In this document: positions 19,283 through 29,702 of the stretch, piece after piece
How positions within the stretch are numbered: the first letter of the stretch is position 1
Layout of the letters: every line of letters starts with the position of its first letter
From: Saprospiraceae bacterium UBA1994
GTDB taxonomy: Bacteria; Bacteroidota; Bacteroidia; Chitinophagales; Saprospiraceae
DNA length: 64,000 nt
Reading direction: 5' to 3'
Assembly (NCBI GenBank): GCA_002335865.1
Contig: DDCY01000033.1
Coordinates: forward strand, 1-64,000
Made by a program: the position numbers and the translations under genes
The notes under the pieces: generated by a model
Told to the model about the DNA's origin: nothing
What the model saw: the letters and a program-made list of their open reading frames with translations, nothing else
Databases searched by the model: none

Positions 19283-19648
19283 ATGAACGCACAGACAGCT
19301 AATCTTATCAATGCAGTAGTTCTCATTTCAATGGGAGCTTGGGGATATTTTGGTAGCATAACACCCTCGCCTACAGCACTTATTCCTGTATTTATAGGAG
19401 TCATACTTATGGTATTTAACAATGGCATCAAATATGATAATAAAGTAATCGCACATATAGCAGTGGTCCTAACTCTTCTCATCTTAGTAGCATTAGTAAA
19501 GCCATTGACAGGTAGAATAGACGCTGGAGACAATCTTGGAATAGCTCGCATTGGCCTTATGATGGCGACTTCAGCAATTGCGATGGTCATGTTTATAAAA
19601 AGCTTTAGAGACGCAAGAAAAGCGCGCCAAGCAAGAGAAAATAGTTAG
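19283..19648 (+). CDS. Small four-helix membrane protein of unknown function
   Basis: This 121-residue protein consists mostly of four predicted membrane helices (LINAVVLISMGAWGYFG; TALIPVFIGVILMVFNNG; IAHIAVVLTLLILVALV; MMATSAIAMVMFIKSF) and ends in a basic cytoplasmic tail (RDARKARQARENS). I recognise the general form as a small conserved Bacteroidota membrane protein but cannot name it. It follows the penicillin-binding protein gene by 27 bases and precedes a strong terminator, so it may take part in envelope work, but the link is positional only. Confidence 0.8.
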   Translation: MNAQTANLINAVVLISMGAWGYFGSITPSPTALIPVFIGVILMVFNNGIKYDNKVIAHIAVVLTLLILVALVKPLTGRIDAGDNLGIARIGLMMATSAIAMVMFIKSFRDARKARQARENS

Positions 19649-19650
19649 AC

Positions 19651-19711
19651 TACTCTTTACAATAAAGAGTATTTAGCCTAAGATTCTTTGATAGTTTCTT
19701 AGGCTATTTTA
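19651..19711 (+). terminator. Double hairpin ending the PBP operon
   Basis: The first hairpin is TACTCTTTA-caa-TAAAGAGTA (19651-19671), a perfect 9-bp stem directly after the stop codon. The second is TAGCCTAAGA (19674-19683) with TCTTAGGCTA (19697-19706), a perfect 10-bp stem followed by TTTTA. The second is a normal intrinsic terminator; the first may be a back-up or protect the mRNA end. Confidence 0.8.
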
Positions 19712-19897
19712 TTCTGTGAATATCTAAAGTCCTTTTCAATGCTATCAAATAATAAGCGAAGTATTCATCATCTACCGCTAAATGACTTTGCTAGAATAAT
19801 AGATTGCCTCTGGAGTCAGCTAATCAAAATAAGAATGTAATCCAAAATTCTATATACACACTCTAAGTATTTATTTAATATTACTCAAGTCAACCAT

Positions 19898-22360
19898 TTA
19901 CATCTTCACAAACTTCTCAATCTCTATTCCTCTCTCTGTTACAATCCTTAGTAAATAGTTTCCTACAAATAATGAACTTACATCAATACTTTTTCCAGCA
20001 TTAGAATTCAACAGTGATTGTCCGTTGATATTGATGACTTCTAATTTGACAATCTTGATATTTTCTTCTGTATTGATATTTAATAGATCACTTACCGGAT
20101 TAGGTGAGATAGAAAAATAATTTACCTGAGTATCATTAGTAGAAAGTGATTGAGAAGGTAAAGGGTAAGTGAACATAGAATATCCAAAAGTAGCTGCCAA
20201 CAATTCTCGCTTCTCTACATGTAGATCAAGATCATTAACTATTACCGGAGGTAAGTCCTCACCCATTACCTCCCAAGAATCACCAGCATCTTCAGTTGAA
20301 AATATTCCTAAGTCGGTAGCCAGATAATATGTGTTGGGTAGTATAGGATCGATTACTATTTCATTGACTGGGACTTCTGGCAAGTTTGAACTTATGTCCG
20401 TCCAAGTGGCTCCATAATCTACCGACCTGAATACATGTGGCAGATAATCATTAAATCTATATCCTGAGAAAGTAACGTACACAGTCGACTCTTCTAATGG
20501 ATCTGTAACTACACTCGACACAGATACTTCTGGCAAGTCTTCTGATATTTCTGTCCATTTGAGGCCTAAGTCTGTTGTGATATGCACATTTCCATCATCA
20601 GTACCAGCTATCATTATATTTTGGTCGACTTTGGAGACGTCAAGTGTCGACATAGAACCGAACTCTCCATCTGTAAGATCATCACTTATCGCTGTCCAGC
20701 TATCGCCAAAGTCACTAGAATAATATACTCGCTCTGCACCATAAATAATTCCACCTTCTTGATCTGGAATAGTGACAAAAGGTGTATTCCAATTTCGTCG
20801 TTCTGATCCAGCTTCATCTGGTCTTATACCTGTCGCAGAAAAGGAAACATCATCCACTCGATTGATCGCACCAAATTGACTTTCAGTGTATAGGACAGAA
20901 GTATTCACTTGGTCAAATTGGATTACAAATCCATCTCCACCGGTGACTCTTTCGTATCCATCTATTCCTAAATTTTGTGTGACTAGCGTTCCATTGTCTT
21001 GAGCACCACCGAAGTATGTACTATCAGATATTGGATGGATTTTACATTCATAAAATTGGTTGTTAGGAATTGTCTCTACATGACGAATATTCTCTCCTCC
21101 ATCTTCTGTAATATATATTCCTCCATCATTTCCGAATACTCGAAATTCTGAATCTAATGGATGAAATTCGTACGCATGTTGATCAACATGATACCCTCCT
21201 TCCCATGAATCCCAAAAGTCCCCATTAAAGTTATAGTTTAAAAAACCTACTACTAAAGCATCGTCTGGATCAGCGGGATTAACTCTTACATTACCAAAAA
21301 ACCAACCAAAGCCTGAGAATGCACTCTCTAATTCACCATTACTTATTTCCGTCCAGCTATTACCTTGGTCTATTGATTTAAATATCCCTAAAAATCTATT
21401 GGTGATTGGATCTTTAGAGAAAACTGAATAGACCACTTGAGGATCTGTAGGTGATACATATACTCCTATCCTACCCAAAGAGTCTGCATTGCTGGGTACA
21501 CCATTAGTCATCAATTCCCAATTCTCTCCAGCATCTATAGATCTATAAAGTCCTGATGATTTTCCACCATACACTCTACCTTGAGGAAATCTAGTACGCT
21601 CCCAAGTAGAGGCAAATAAAATATCTGGAGCCATAGGACTCATACTTACATCTATAGCCGCAGTACTATCACTCACAAATAACTTTCGATCCCAAGTAGC
21701 TCCGCCATCTTCACTTTTAAATATTCCTCTTTCTTCATTCTTACGATAGAGCTTTCCTGCTGCAGCTACATATACTATATCACTATCTTCTGGATGTACT
21801 ATTACTCTACCAATATGGTCAGAATTTTCTAAACCCATATTTACCCAACTGTCTCCTCCGTCAGTAGATTTATAAATACCATTACCAAAAAAAGCACCAG
21901 AGGTGGCCGAACCATTGGCTTCTCCTGTACCTGCGTATATGGTGTTAGGTTCACTATTTGCAATAGTCAAATTTCCTATTGATAATCCTCCTGGCTCATC
22001 AAATACCAATTCCCAGTTAAAGCCTTTGTCTACAGACCTCCATATGCCACCAACTGATGATCCTGCGATAATGATATTCTTATCCGTAGGATGCAAAGCA
22101 ATATCGGTAATGCGCCCTCCGACATTTACAGGACCTACTTGTTGCCATTTTTCATTGAATGTTCCATTTTTCACATCAGTCATTCTTCTGTATTGAAGTT
22201 CAGCTAAGGCTTTTGCTTCTTTGTCGATACCATTGGGATACGCACGTTGATTGTACATCCATGAGCCTGGGGATTTATCTGGACCTACCGGTATTTTTGT
22301 TTCCTGCGATTGACAAGAAAAAATGACAAGAATTAAAGCGAAGTATAAGTAGACTTTCAT
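19898..22360 (-). CDS. Sortilin-like beta-propeller lipoprotein with type IX sorting tail
   Basis: I start at MKVYLYFALILVIFSC (22360), because the longer frame adds 32 residues before a clear lipoprotein signal with Cys16. Of the resulting 820 residues, most form repeated beta-propeller blades like those of sortilin/VPS10 and xyloglucanase-type proteins: GIYKSTDGGDSWVNMG, GIFKSEDGGATWDRK, GLYRSIDAGENWELM, GIFKSIDQGNSWTEIS, HVFRSVDYGATWTDIS and GIFSTEDAGDSWEVMG. The C-terminal 85 residues (NYFSISPNPVSDLLNI, VKLEVININGQSLL, GNYLLRIVTERG) are a type A sorting domain. The protein is probably exposed at the surface and may be a hydrolase or binding protein. A lipobox together with a sorting tail is unusual. 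Confidence 0.88.
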   Translation of the reverse strand: MKVYLYFALILVIFSCQSQETKIPVGPDKSPGSWMYNQRAYPNGIDKEAKALAELQYRRMTDVKNGTFNEKWQQVGPVNVGGRITDIALHPTDKNIIIAGSSVGGIWRSVDKGFNWELVFDEPGGLSIGNLTIANSEPNTIYAGTGEANGSATSGAFFGNGIYKSTDGGDSWVNMGLENSDHIGRVIVHPEDSDIVYVAAAGKLYRKNEERGIFKSEDGGATWDRKLFVSDSTAAIDVSMSPMAPDILFASTWERTRFPQGRVYGGKSSGLYRSIDAGENWELMTNGVPSNADSLGRIGVYVSPTDPQVVYSVFSKDPITNRFLGIFKSIDQGNSWTEISNGELESAFSGFGWFFGNVRVNPADPDDALVVGFLNYNFNGDFWDSWEGGYHVDQHAYEFHPLDSEFRVFGNDGGIYITEDGGENIRHVETIPNNQFYECKIHPISDSTYFGGAQDNGTLVTQNLGIDGYERVTGGDGFVIQFDQVNTSVLYTESQFGAINRVDDVSFSATGIRPDEAGSERRNWNTPFVTIPDQEGGIIYGAERVYYSSDFGDSWTAISDDLTDGEFGSMSTLDVSKVDQNIMIAGTDDGNVHITTDLGLKWTEISEDLPEVSVSSVVTDPLEESTVYVTFSGYRFNDYLPHVFRSVDYGATWTDISSNLPEVPVNEIVIDPILPNTYYLATDLGIFSTEDAGDSWEVMGEDLPPVIVNDLDLHVEKRELLAATFGYSMFTYPLPSQSLSTNDTQVNYFSISPNPVSDLLNINTEENIKIVKLEVININGQSLLNSNAGKSIDVSSLFVGNYLLRIVTERGIEIEKFVKM

Positions 22361-22571
22361 GTTATATATATTTACAGCATGGAAGTTAATAAAGAAAAAT
22401 AATCTTAACTGTCGGTGTTGATCAGAAAGGAGATATTGAGAGCAATATCCTATCAATAGTAAACATTGAACAAAACAAGTGAAACAACCTAAAAGAGGAA
22501 ATATATTAACTATCTTAGGTTCTCTTGAGCAGTATTGTATTAAAACGTCTTAATTGAAAAACAAGAGACTC

Positions 22572-25500
22572 TTATTTCTCACACCATTTTCTTGCATTCA
22601 CAAAAGCCTCTCCCCATGGACTGACTTTGTCTGCTTTATCACTAGGATAATGTGCCCAGTTCCAAGCGTAGAATGATCTCTCGATATGTGGCATCGTTGC
22701 TAAGTGCCTACCATCAGTACTCGATAACATAGCAACATTATAATCGCTACCATTGGGATTTGATGGATAAGAATCGTAACCATATTTGGCTACTACGTTA
22801 TACTCATCTTCGGACTTAGGTAATGAGAATTTTCCTTCACCATGCGAGATCCAAACTCCGAGAGTAGAACCCGCTAGAGATGATAACATCACACTAGTGT
22901 TCTCTTTTATAGTAACAGAAGTAAAGTTACTCTCGTGCTTCTTAGAATCGTTGTACGTCATACGTGATGGCTGATCATTAGCTTGCTCAGGATTGATGAG
23001 ATCTAACTCTAAGAAAAGCTGACATCCATTACATATTCCTATCGATAGAGTGTCTTCTCTTTGGAAGAAATCCATGATCGCCTTTCGTGCTTTATCATTG
23101 TATTTGATGGCTCCAGCCCATCCTTTTGCAGAACCGAGTACATCACTATTACTAAATCCTCCTACAGCTCCTAGAAACTGAATGTCTTGTAATGTCTCTC
23201 TTCCAGATATAAGATCTGTCATGTGCACATCTTTGACCTCGAAGCCTGCTTGGTATAATGCATTGGCCATCTCACGCTCAGAGTTACTACCCTTCTCTCT
23301 AAGAATCGCAGCTTTTGGTCTATGGTTGATTGCATCTCTACAAGGTAATTGTCCACTCCAATTTTGTGGAAATGTGTAATTAAGTGGCTGTACTTTATAA
23401 TTGTCGTATCTCTCTTTGGCAAGGCCATTTGCAGTCTGCTTACTGTCTAAGAGGAACGATGATTCGTACCATATATCTCTGTAGTACGCTATGTCTAGAG
23501 TATCATTTTGACCGTCGTAACCCAGCTCAATTTTCGGAACAGAAGTCACTGCTCCTAACTTTACAAATTTGATCCCTTCTTGCCCTAGATAACTTTCCAG
23601 TTTATCATCATTGGCTTGGATAATTACACCAGCATTTTCTGCGAATAATGTCTTTATGAAATCACCATCTCCTACTCCACTGAGGTCCACATTAACACCG
23701 ATCTTAGGATCTGCAAAACACATTTCTAACAATGTAGTAATTATACCACCGGCAGAAATATCATGACCGGCAGATATCATATTTAACTTAATCGCATTTT
23801 GTATCACTTGAAATTTACGAGCAAATTCCGTAGCATTAAATATATCTGGTGCTTTGTCACCTATAGCAGCTCTCGTCTGCGCAAATGATGATCCACCTAA
23901 CTTCAACACATCATTTGACATATCTATATAATAGATTGCACCTTTATCAACTTGTAACACTGGTTCTACAATCTTAGTGATATCGTCGCAATGAGCTGCA
24001 GATGAAATGACTACTGTCCCTGGAGCAAGTACCGTCTTATCACCATACTTCTGCGCCATCGATAGCGAATCTTTTCCTGTAGGTACATTAATACCTAGTC
24101 CGATTGCAAAATCAGAAACTGCTTCTACCGCAGAATACAATCTTGCATCCTCTCCTTCATATTTACAAGGCCACATCCAGTTGGCAGACAGAGATACAGA
24201 CTTTATACCTTTGTCTAGAGGTGCCCATATGAGGTTAGTCAGACATTCCGCAATCGCATTTCTAGAGCCTGCTGCTGCATCAATCAATCCACTCACAGGT
24301 GCATGACCCATACTCGTAGCAATACCTTGCACACCTGAATAATCTAAAGCCATAACGGCTACATCATTGAGCGGCAATTGGAGTGGGCCAGCACATTGTT
24401 GCTTCGCTACTTTTCCTCCTACACATCTATCTACTTTATTCGTCAGCCAATCTTTGCAGGCGACTGCTTCTAATCTCAGAACGTCTTCTAAATAATATTT
24501 AAATTCTCCACCATGATAACTTAGTGGCTTATAGGTACAATTTAGCTTTTTGTCCTCCATGATCGTTTTTGGACTACTGCCAAACATATCTGACAATGCT
24601 AAATCCATAGGATTCTGAGCCGTCTTATCTTCAAATGTAAATCTATGGTCTCCAGTTACTTTTCCTACTTGATATAATGGAGATCGTTCTCTTTTTGCTA
24701 CCCTATTGAGTAGGTCAATATCTTTTTCGCAGATCACTAATCCCATTCGCTCTTGAGATTCGTTGCCGATGATCTCTTTGCTACTGAGGGTTGGATCCCC
24801 TATAGGTAGCTTCTCTAGATTGATGATTCCTCCAGTATCTTCTACAAGCTCCGATAAACAATTAAGGTGTCCACCTGCACCATGATCATGGATAGATACA
24901 ATTGGATTTTCGTCTAGCTCCACCATCGCTCTTACCGTATTGGCAGCACGTTTTTGCATCTCAGGATTAGATCTTTGAATCGCGTTGAGCTCAATGCCTG
25001 ATCCGAGTGCACCTGTATCTGCAGATGATACCGCAGCACCACCCATACCGATTCGATAATTGTCTCCACCGAGAATTACGATTTCGTCTCCTTTTTGCGG
25101 TTCTTTCTTTATGGCCTGCTCAGCCTTACCGTATCCGATTCCGCCGGCTTGCATGATTACTTTATCGAATCCTAGCTCTTGCTCTCCTTCTGTATGTTCA
25201 AAAGTCAATAATGACCCACAAATCAATGGCTGTCCGAATTTATTGCCAAAATCTGAAGCTCCATTACTCGCCTTTATCAATATATCCATCGGAGTTTGAT
25301 AAAGCCACTTACGCTCGTCCATCGCTTGCTCCCAAGGTCTATTATCCGCGAGTCTACTATATGATGTCATATATAATGCCGTACCAGCCACCGGTATAGA
25401 CCCTTGTCCACCAGCTAGTCTATCTCTGATCTCTCCACCTGACCCCGTCGCTGCACCATTGAATGGCTCTACAGTCGTAGGGAAATTGTGCGTCTCTGCT

Positions 25501-26231
25501 TTTAAAGAAATCACAGATTCAAAATCTTTGGTCTCATAATATGAAGGTACATCTGGCTGTGCAGGAGCAAATTGCTCTACTTTAGGCCCTTTGATAAATG
25601 CTACATTGTCTTTGTATGCGGATACGATCTCATTAGGAAAGGCCTTAGCCGTCTTCTTGATCAATGAAAATAATGACTCTGGCATCTTCTCACCATCTAT
25701 GATGAATGCACCATTAAATATCTTGTGCCTACAATGCTCACTATTGACCTGTGAAAATCCGAATACTTCAGAATCTGTCAATGGCCGCTCTATCTTAATG
25801 GATAGATCTACTAAGTATTGAACCTCATTTTTAGATAGAGAAAGACCTTCTTTGGTATTGTATGCGGCTATGTCTGTGATCTGCTGTACTACTTCTGGAG
25901 TCACAGAGACGGTAAACATCTCTTGATTTAATCCATCATATACCTGAGAAATCATAGGATCAAAAGCGTGGCCAACATCATGAAATTTAAACAATTCTAT
26001 CCTAACGATACCTGAGATACCCATATTCTGAGTAATCTCAACAGCATTAGTACTCCATGGAGTAATCATAGCCGCACGTGGGCCTAGATACTTTGCGGAT
26101 AACGCTATGTCTGATAGTACCTGAGTATTTCCAAATAACCAATTGAGTTTTTGGATAGATTCTTCGCTTAGTGGTGCATCGAGCTGTACTGCATATACGT
26201 TACTAGTCGAGTGGTTGAAAAAGTGAATCAT
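22572..26231 (-). CDS. purL: Phosphoribosylformylglycinamidine synthase, single-chain form
   Basis: This is the fourth step of purine synthesis, converting FGAR, glutamine and ATP to FGAM. The 1219 residues are the fused large form: an N-terminal linker region, FGAM synthase lobes (GFSQVNSEHCRHKIFNG, SLKAETHNFPTTVEPFNGAA, GTGGEIRD-like GSGGEIRDRLAGGQG, SIHDHGAGGHLNCLSELVED), and a C-terminal class I glutaminase with nucleophile Cys in GICNGCQLFLELD and a HGEGKF site. It is slightly shorter than the Escherichia coli protein (about 1295). It stands alone, with a good -7 box upstream; purH is elsewhere in the window. Confidence 0.96.
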   Translation of the reverse strand: MIHFFNHSTSNVYAVQLDAPLSEESIQKLNWLFGNTQVLSDIALSAKYLGPRAAMITPWSTNAVEITQNMGISGIVRIELFKFHDVGHAFDPMISQVYDGLNQEMFTVSVTPEVVQQITDIAAYNTKEGLSLSKNEVQYLVDLSIKIERPLTDSEVFGFSQVNSEHCRHKIFNGAFIIDGEKMPESLFSLIKKTAKAFPNEIVSAYKDNVAFIKGPKVEQFAPAQPDVPSYYETKDFESVISLKAETHNFPTTVEPFNGAATGSGGEIRDRLAGGQGSIPVAGTALYMTSYSRLADNRPWEQAMDERKWLYQTPMDILIKASNGASDFGNKFGQPLICGSLLTFEHTEGEQELGFDKVIMQAGGIGYGKAEQAIKKEPQKGDEIVILGGDNYRIGMGGAAVSSADTGALGSGIELNAIQRSNPEMQKRAANTVRAMVELDENPIVSIHDHGAGGHLNCLSELVEDTGGIINLEKLPIGDPTLSSKEIIGNESQERMGLVICEKDIDLLNRVAKRERSPLYQVGKVTGDHRFTFEDKTAQNPMDLALSDMFGSSPKTIMEDKKLNCTYKPLSYHGGEFKYYLEDVLRLEAVACKDWLTNKVDRCVGGKVAKQQCAGPLQLPLNDVAVMALDYSGVQGIATSMGHAPVSGLIDAAAGSRNAIAECLTNLIWAPLDKGIKSVSLSANWMWPCKYEGEDARLYSAVEAVSDFAIGLGINVPTGKDSLSMAQKYGDKTVLAPGTVVISSAAHCDDITKIVEPVLQVDKGAIYYIDMSNDVLKLGGSSFAQTRAAIGDKAPDIFNATEFARKFQVIQNAIKLNMISAGHDISAGGIITTLLEMCFADPKIGVNVDLSGVGDGDFIKTLFAENAGVIIQANDDKLESYLGQEGIKFVKLGAVTSVPKIELGYDGQNDTLDIAYYRDIWYESSFLLDSKQTANGLAKERYDNYKVQPLNYTFPQNWSGQLPCRDAINHRPKAAILREKGSNSEREMANALYQAGFEVKDVHMTDLISGRETLQDIQFLGAVGGFSNSDVLGSAKGWAGAIKYNDKARKAIMDFFQREDTLSIGICNGCQLFLELDLINPEQANDQPSRMTYNDSKKHESNFTSVTIKENTSVMLSSLAGSTLGVWISHGEGKFSLPKSEDEYNVVAKYGYDSYPSNPNGSDYNVAMLSSTDGRHLATMPHIERSFYAWNWAHYPSDKADKVSPWGEAFVNARKWCEK

Positions 26232-26356
26232 GTATAGTGTTCCTTTAAGAATATGACTAATAGGTCAATCATGATCTTCAAAACCACCATAAGTTACTCT
26301 AAACCTCTGATCGTGAACGATAACGACTGAAATATGATAGTTCGCGTTACAAAAGA

Positions 26357-26364
26357 CAAAGGTA
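26357..26364 (-). promoter_or_regulatory. Candidate -7 box TACCTTTG of purL
   Basis: On the minus strand TACCTTTG is a perfect TAnnTTTG match, placed 125 bases before the purL start codon. No clear TTTG element lies at the expected -33 distance, so confidence is moderate. The implied leader would be a little over 110 bases. Confidence 0.4.
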
Positions 26365-26597
26365 ATTATATGAATTGGATGGAGTGTTGTCGAGTATAGT
26401 TAATTTGCCAAATTTCTGAAAAGATTATTCTTTACATTAGAATTGTAAACAGTAGCGTTTGTGCAAATATTACAATTTGAAGTTAAACAAGATTAATTTA
26501 CAATATTTACAAAGCCTATCGAATTTACTGATTATAAATTATCCTTACCCCTATTATATCAAAAAAATTAAAAAAGCTAAAAGGGCAAGTTTGAGCA

Positions 26598-26705
26598 CAT
26601 GAACATTTTTTACTCTCCATAGCCCTAGTCTTACTATCTACATTTTACTTTGGTCAAAATTTAATGCAAATTTCAGCAGATACCAAAATAGTTAGATTAA
26701 TCTAA
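26598..26705 (+). pseudogene. Relic of a secreted-protein signal peptide
   Basis: The frame from 26598 reads HEHFLLSIALVLLSTFYFGQ followed by NLMQISADTK and stops at 26705. This is a typical signal-peptide text, but the only ATG (26599) is one base out of frame; restoring one A after ATGA would give MKHFLLSIAL. The mature part is cut short. I read it as a decayed secreted-protein gene. Chance hydrophobic text in AT-rich DNA is the alternative. Confidence 0.35.
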
Positions 26706-26902
26706 ATTTTATTTTTAATAAGCTTAATTAATATTCAACTCTTTCAATTTTATGGCGTCTTTTTTGTAATAAAAGAGCTAATCTTGTTAAAGTTGACTGT
26801 TTTCATCCTTTTAGATGGACATTTCACCTGCTGTGTGTAACTATTGATTGATATAGTTGGCATATTTGCAGAGACATAAAGAATATACAAAAATATAATG
26901 CC

Positions 26903-29635
26903 GTGAAAGATTACTCATACGTATACAACGCACACCCTACCTTCATAGAAAACATGTATAAGCAATATGCTAATGACCCTACATCTGTAGATGAAGGTTG
27001 GAGAATATTCTTTGATGGATTCGAATTTGCTAGTGGAGCCTCTGACGATGGATCTAGTCCTACAACAAGTGGCGTTACTATTAACACTAAGGAATTTAGT
27101 GTGTTATCTATCATAAACGGATTCCGTACTAGAGGACACTTATTAGCTACTACCAATCCAATTCAAAGCCGTAGAGATAGAGCACCTCACTTAGATTTAT
27201 CTGATTATGGCCTTACTGAATCCGATCTACAAAACACATTTACATCTGGAGAAGAAATAGGATTAAAAAATGCTACGCTGCAACAGATTATAGATAGGCT
27301 AAAACATATCTACTGCGGCAATATAGGATTTGAAATTTCCAATATAAATGATCGTGAAAAACGTTTGTGGCTCAGATCAAAAGTAGAAAGCCTAACAACA
27401 GATAATGCTTTTGGATTTGACATCGACCAAAAGAAAAATATACTAGAAAGACTTAATGATGCAGTAGTTTTTGAAAATTTCTTACATACAAAATATGTAG
27501 GACAAAAAAGATTTTCACTTGAAGGTGGAGAATCTGCAATCGTAGCCCTCGATACTATAATATCCAACGCAGCTAATGATGGCGTCAAAGAATGTATCAT
27601 CGGAATGGCACACAGAGGCCGTCTCAACGTACTAGCCAACATTATGGCTAAAACTTATGAACAGATCTTCAATGAATTTGAAGGTACCGCAGTACCAGAT
27701 ATGGCATTCGGTGATGGAGATGTGAAATATCACTTAGGATTCTCTACACAACGAGTAACAAGTAAGGGTAACAAAGTAGATATCAAAATGGTACCTAATC
27801 CTTCTCACCTTGAGTCAGTAGGTCCGGTGGTAGAAGGATTTGCGAGAGCCAAAGCGGATATTATGTACGGTAGCGACTATGATAAGATTTTACCTATACT
27901 CATACACGGTGATGCCGCCGTAGCCGGTCAAGGTGTAGTATATGAAACTGTGCAGATGAGTCAGCTAGAAGGATATTATACAGGTGGTACAATCCACTAC
28001 GTAATCAATAATCAGATTGGATTTACAACTGACTTTGATGACGCAAGATCATCTACATATTGTACTGCAGCAGCTAGTCTTGTGCAAGCGCCTGTGTTCC
28101 ATGTCAATGGTGATGATCCCGAGGCAGTTGCTTTTGTATCCCAATTGGCAATCGAGTATCGTCAGAAATTTAATAATGACGTATTTATAGATATGGTATG
28201 TTACCGTAAGCATGGTCACAATGAAGGAGATGATCCGAAATTCACTCAACCAAAAATGTATGAACTAATCTCTAAGCATGAGAATCCACGTGCATTATAT
28301 GTAAAGACACTTACGAAAAGAGGTGAATTAGAAAAAGAGATGGCAGAAAAGTTGGAACAAGATTTTTGGTCTGACTTGCAAGGAAAATTAGACAAAGTTA
28401 AGGTAAAGCCACTTCCATATGAATATCAGGAACCAGAAAAAGCATGGAGAAAACTAAGAAAAGCAGAAGCTAAAGACTTTGAAAAATCGCCAAAGACTGG
28501 TATTACAAAAAAGAAAGTCGATCAGATCCAAGAACATCTCATGAGATTGACTGAAGGATTTACACCGCTGTCGAAAGTTAATAGACTGCGTAAGGGTATG
28601 CAAAAACTATACGATGCTAAGAAAATCGATTGGGCGATGGCAGAGCTAATGGCATATGGATCCATCTTACTCGAAGGTAAAAATGTTCGTATGAGTGGAC
28701 AGGATGTTAAGAGAGGAACATTCTCTCATAGGCATGCGATATATAGAGATGCCAATACATACGAAGAATACAATAGACTTAGTGAAATGACTGGCGATCA
28801 AGGTGAATTTATGATCTTCAATTCTTTATTATCTGAATTTGCAGTAATGGGATTTGAATATGGATATTCACTCGCTACTCCTAATTCATTAGTAATATGG
28901 GAAGCACAATTTGGTGACTTCTATAATGGAGCCCAGACTATAGTTGATCAATATATTGTGGCTGCTGAAAGTAAATGGCAGCGGATGAGTGGCTTGGTAT
29001 TATTACTGCCACACGGATATGCAGGACAAGGACCTGAGCACTCGAGTGCTAGAATAGAAAGATTCCTGCAGCAATGTGCAGAATACAATATTACTGTAAC
29101 AAACCTAACTACCCCAGCTAACCTATTCCATGCACTTCGCAGACAGATAGTGAGACCTTTCCGTAAACCTATGATCAATATGTCTCCCAAGTCACTTCTG
29201 AGACACCCTCTATGTGTAAGTAATCCATCAAAGTTTACGACTAACAACACTTTCCAAGAAGTAATCGGTGACGATAAAGTAACTGGGGAAAAAGCGAAAA
29301 GACTTCTTCTTTGCACTGGTAAAATCTATTATGATCTTCTGGAAGCAAGAGAAAAGAATAAGATCAAAAATGTGGCTATCGTACGTATAGAGCAACTCTA
29401 TCCTTTCCCACAAACTCAAATAGATGCAATATTAAAAGATTACACTAAAGCTGAAAAATATTGGGTGCAAGAGGAACCACAAAATATGGGAGCATGGAGC
29501 TTCATGTTGGGGTACATGCGTAAGGTAGATATCGATCCAATCTCAAGACCTGCAAGTGCGTCACCAGCTACTGGATACAAGAAGAAGCATGATATGCAAC
29601 AAGCAGAGATTATCAATACTGCTCTGGATCTTTAA
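26903..29635 (+). CDS. sucA: 2-oxoglutarate dehydrogenase E1 component
   Basis: This thiamine-diphosphate enzyme decarboxylates 2-oxoglutarate and passes the succinyl group to the lipoyl domain of E2 in the TCA cycle. At 910 residues its length is normal. The start is GTG at 26903: the protein begins KDYSYVYNAHPTFIENMYKQ, which matches the conserved N-terminus that binds the complex, while the nearby ATG at 26898 is followed at once by TGA. Motifs include GMAHRGRLNVLANIM, HGDAAVAGQGVVYETVQMS, NNQIGFTTDFDDARSS, RKHGHNEGDDP and HGYAGQGPEHSSARIERFLQ. No E2 (sucB) follows; the next gene is convergent. Confidence 0.96.
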   Translation: MKDYSYVYNAHPTFIENMYKQYANDPTSVDEGWRIFFDGFEFASGASDDGSSPTTSGVTINTKEFSVLSIINGFRTRGHLLATTNPIQSRRDRAPHLDLSDYGLTESDLQNTFTSGEEIGLKNATLQQIIDRLKHIYCGNIGFEISNINDREKRLWLRSKVESLTTDNAFGFDIDQKKNILERLNDAVVFENFLHTKYVGQKRFSLEGGESAIVALDTIISNAANDGVKECIIGMAHRGRLNVLANIMAKTYEQIFNEFEGTAVPDMAFGDGDVKYHLGFSTQRVTSKGNKVDIKMVPNPSHLESVGPVVEGFARAKADIMYGSDYDKILPILIHGDAAVAGQGVVYETVQMSQLEGYYTGGTIHYVINNQIGFTTDFDDARSSTYCTAAASLVQAPVFHVNGDDPEAVAFVSQLAIEYRQKFNNDVFIDMVCYRKHGHNEGDDPKFTQPKMYELISKHENPRALYVKTLTKRGELEKEMAEKLEQDFWSDLQGKLDKVKVKPLPYEYQEPEKAWRKLRKAEAKDFEKSPKTGITKKKVDQIQEHLMRLTEGFTPLSKVNRLRKGMQKLYDAKKIDWAMAELMAYGSILLEGKNVRMSGQDVKRGTFSHRHAIYRDANTYEEYNRLSEMTGDQGEFMIFNSLLSEFAVMGFEYGYSLATPNSLVIWEAQFGDFYNGAQTIVDQYIVAAESKWQRMSGLVLLLPHGYAGQGPEHSSARIERFLQQCAEYNITVTNLTTPANLFHALRRQIVRPFRKPMINMSPKSLLRHPLCVSNPSKFTTNNTFQEVIGDDKVTGEKAKRLLLCTGKIYYDLLEAREKNKIKNVAIVRIEQLYPFPQTQIDAILKDYTKAEKYWVQEEPQNMGAWSFMLGYMRKVDIDPISRPASASPATGYKKKHDMQQAEIINTALDL

Positions 29636-29702
29636 AGTTTTCAATGATTCAGTTTCGTTATTCATAAATAAATGAGATTAACCAATATACCTTAGAATTT
29701 CA

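Larger units (their letters stand above)
26232..26902. other. Divergent intergenic region between purL and sucA
   Basis: These 671 bases hold the candidate purL -7 box, a short relic of a secreted-protein N-terminus (26598-26705), and, near sucA, CATATTTG at about 26861-26868, one base off the TAnnTTTG consensus. I see no intact gene, structured RNA or terminator. Confidence 0.5.
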
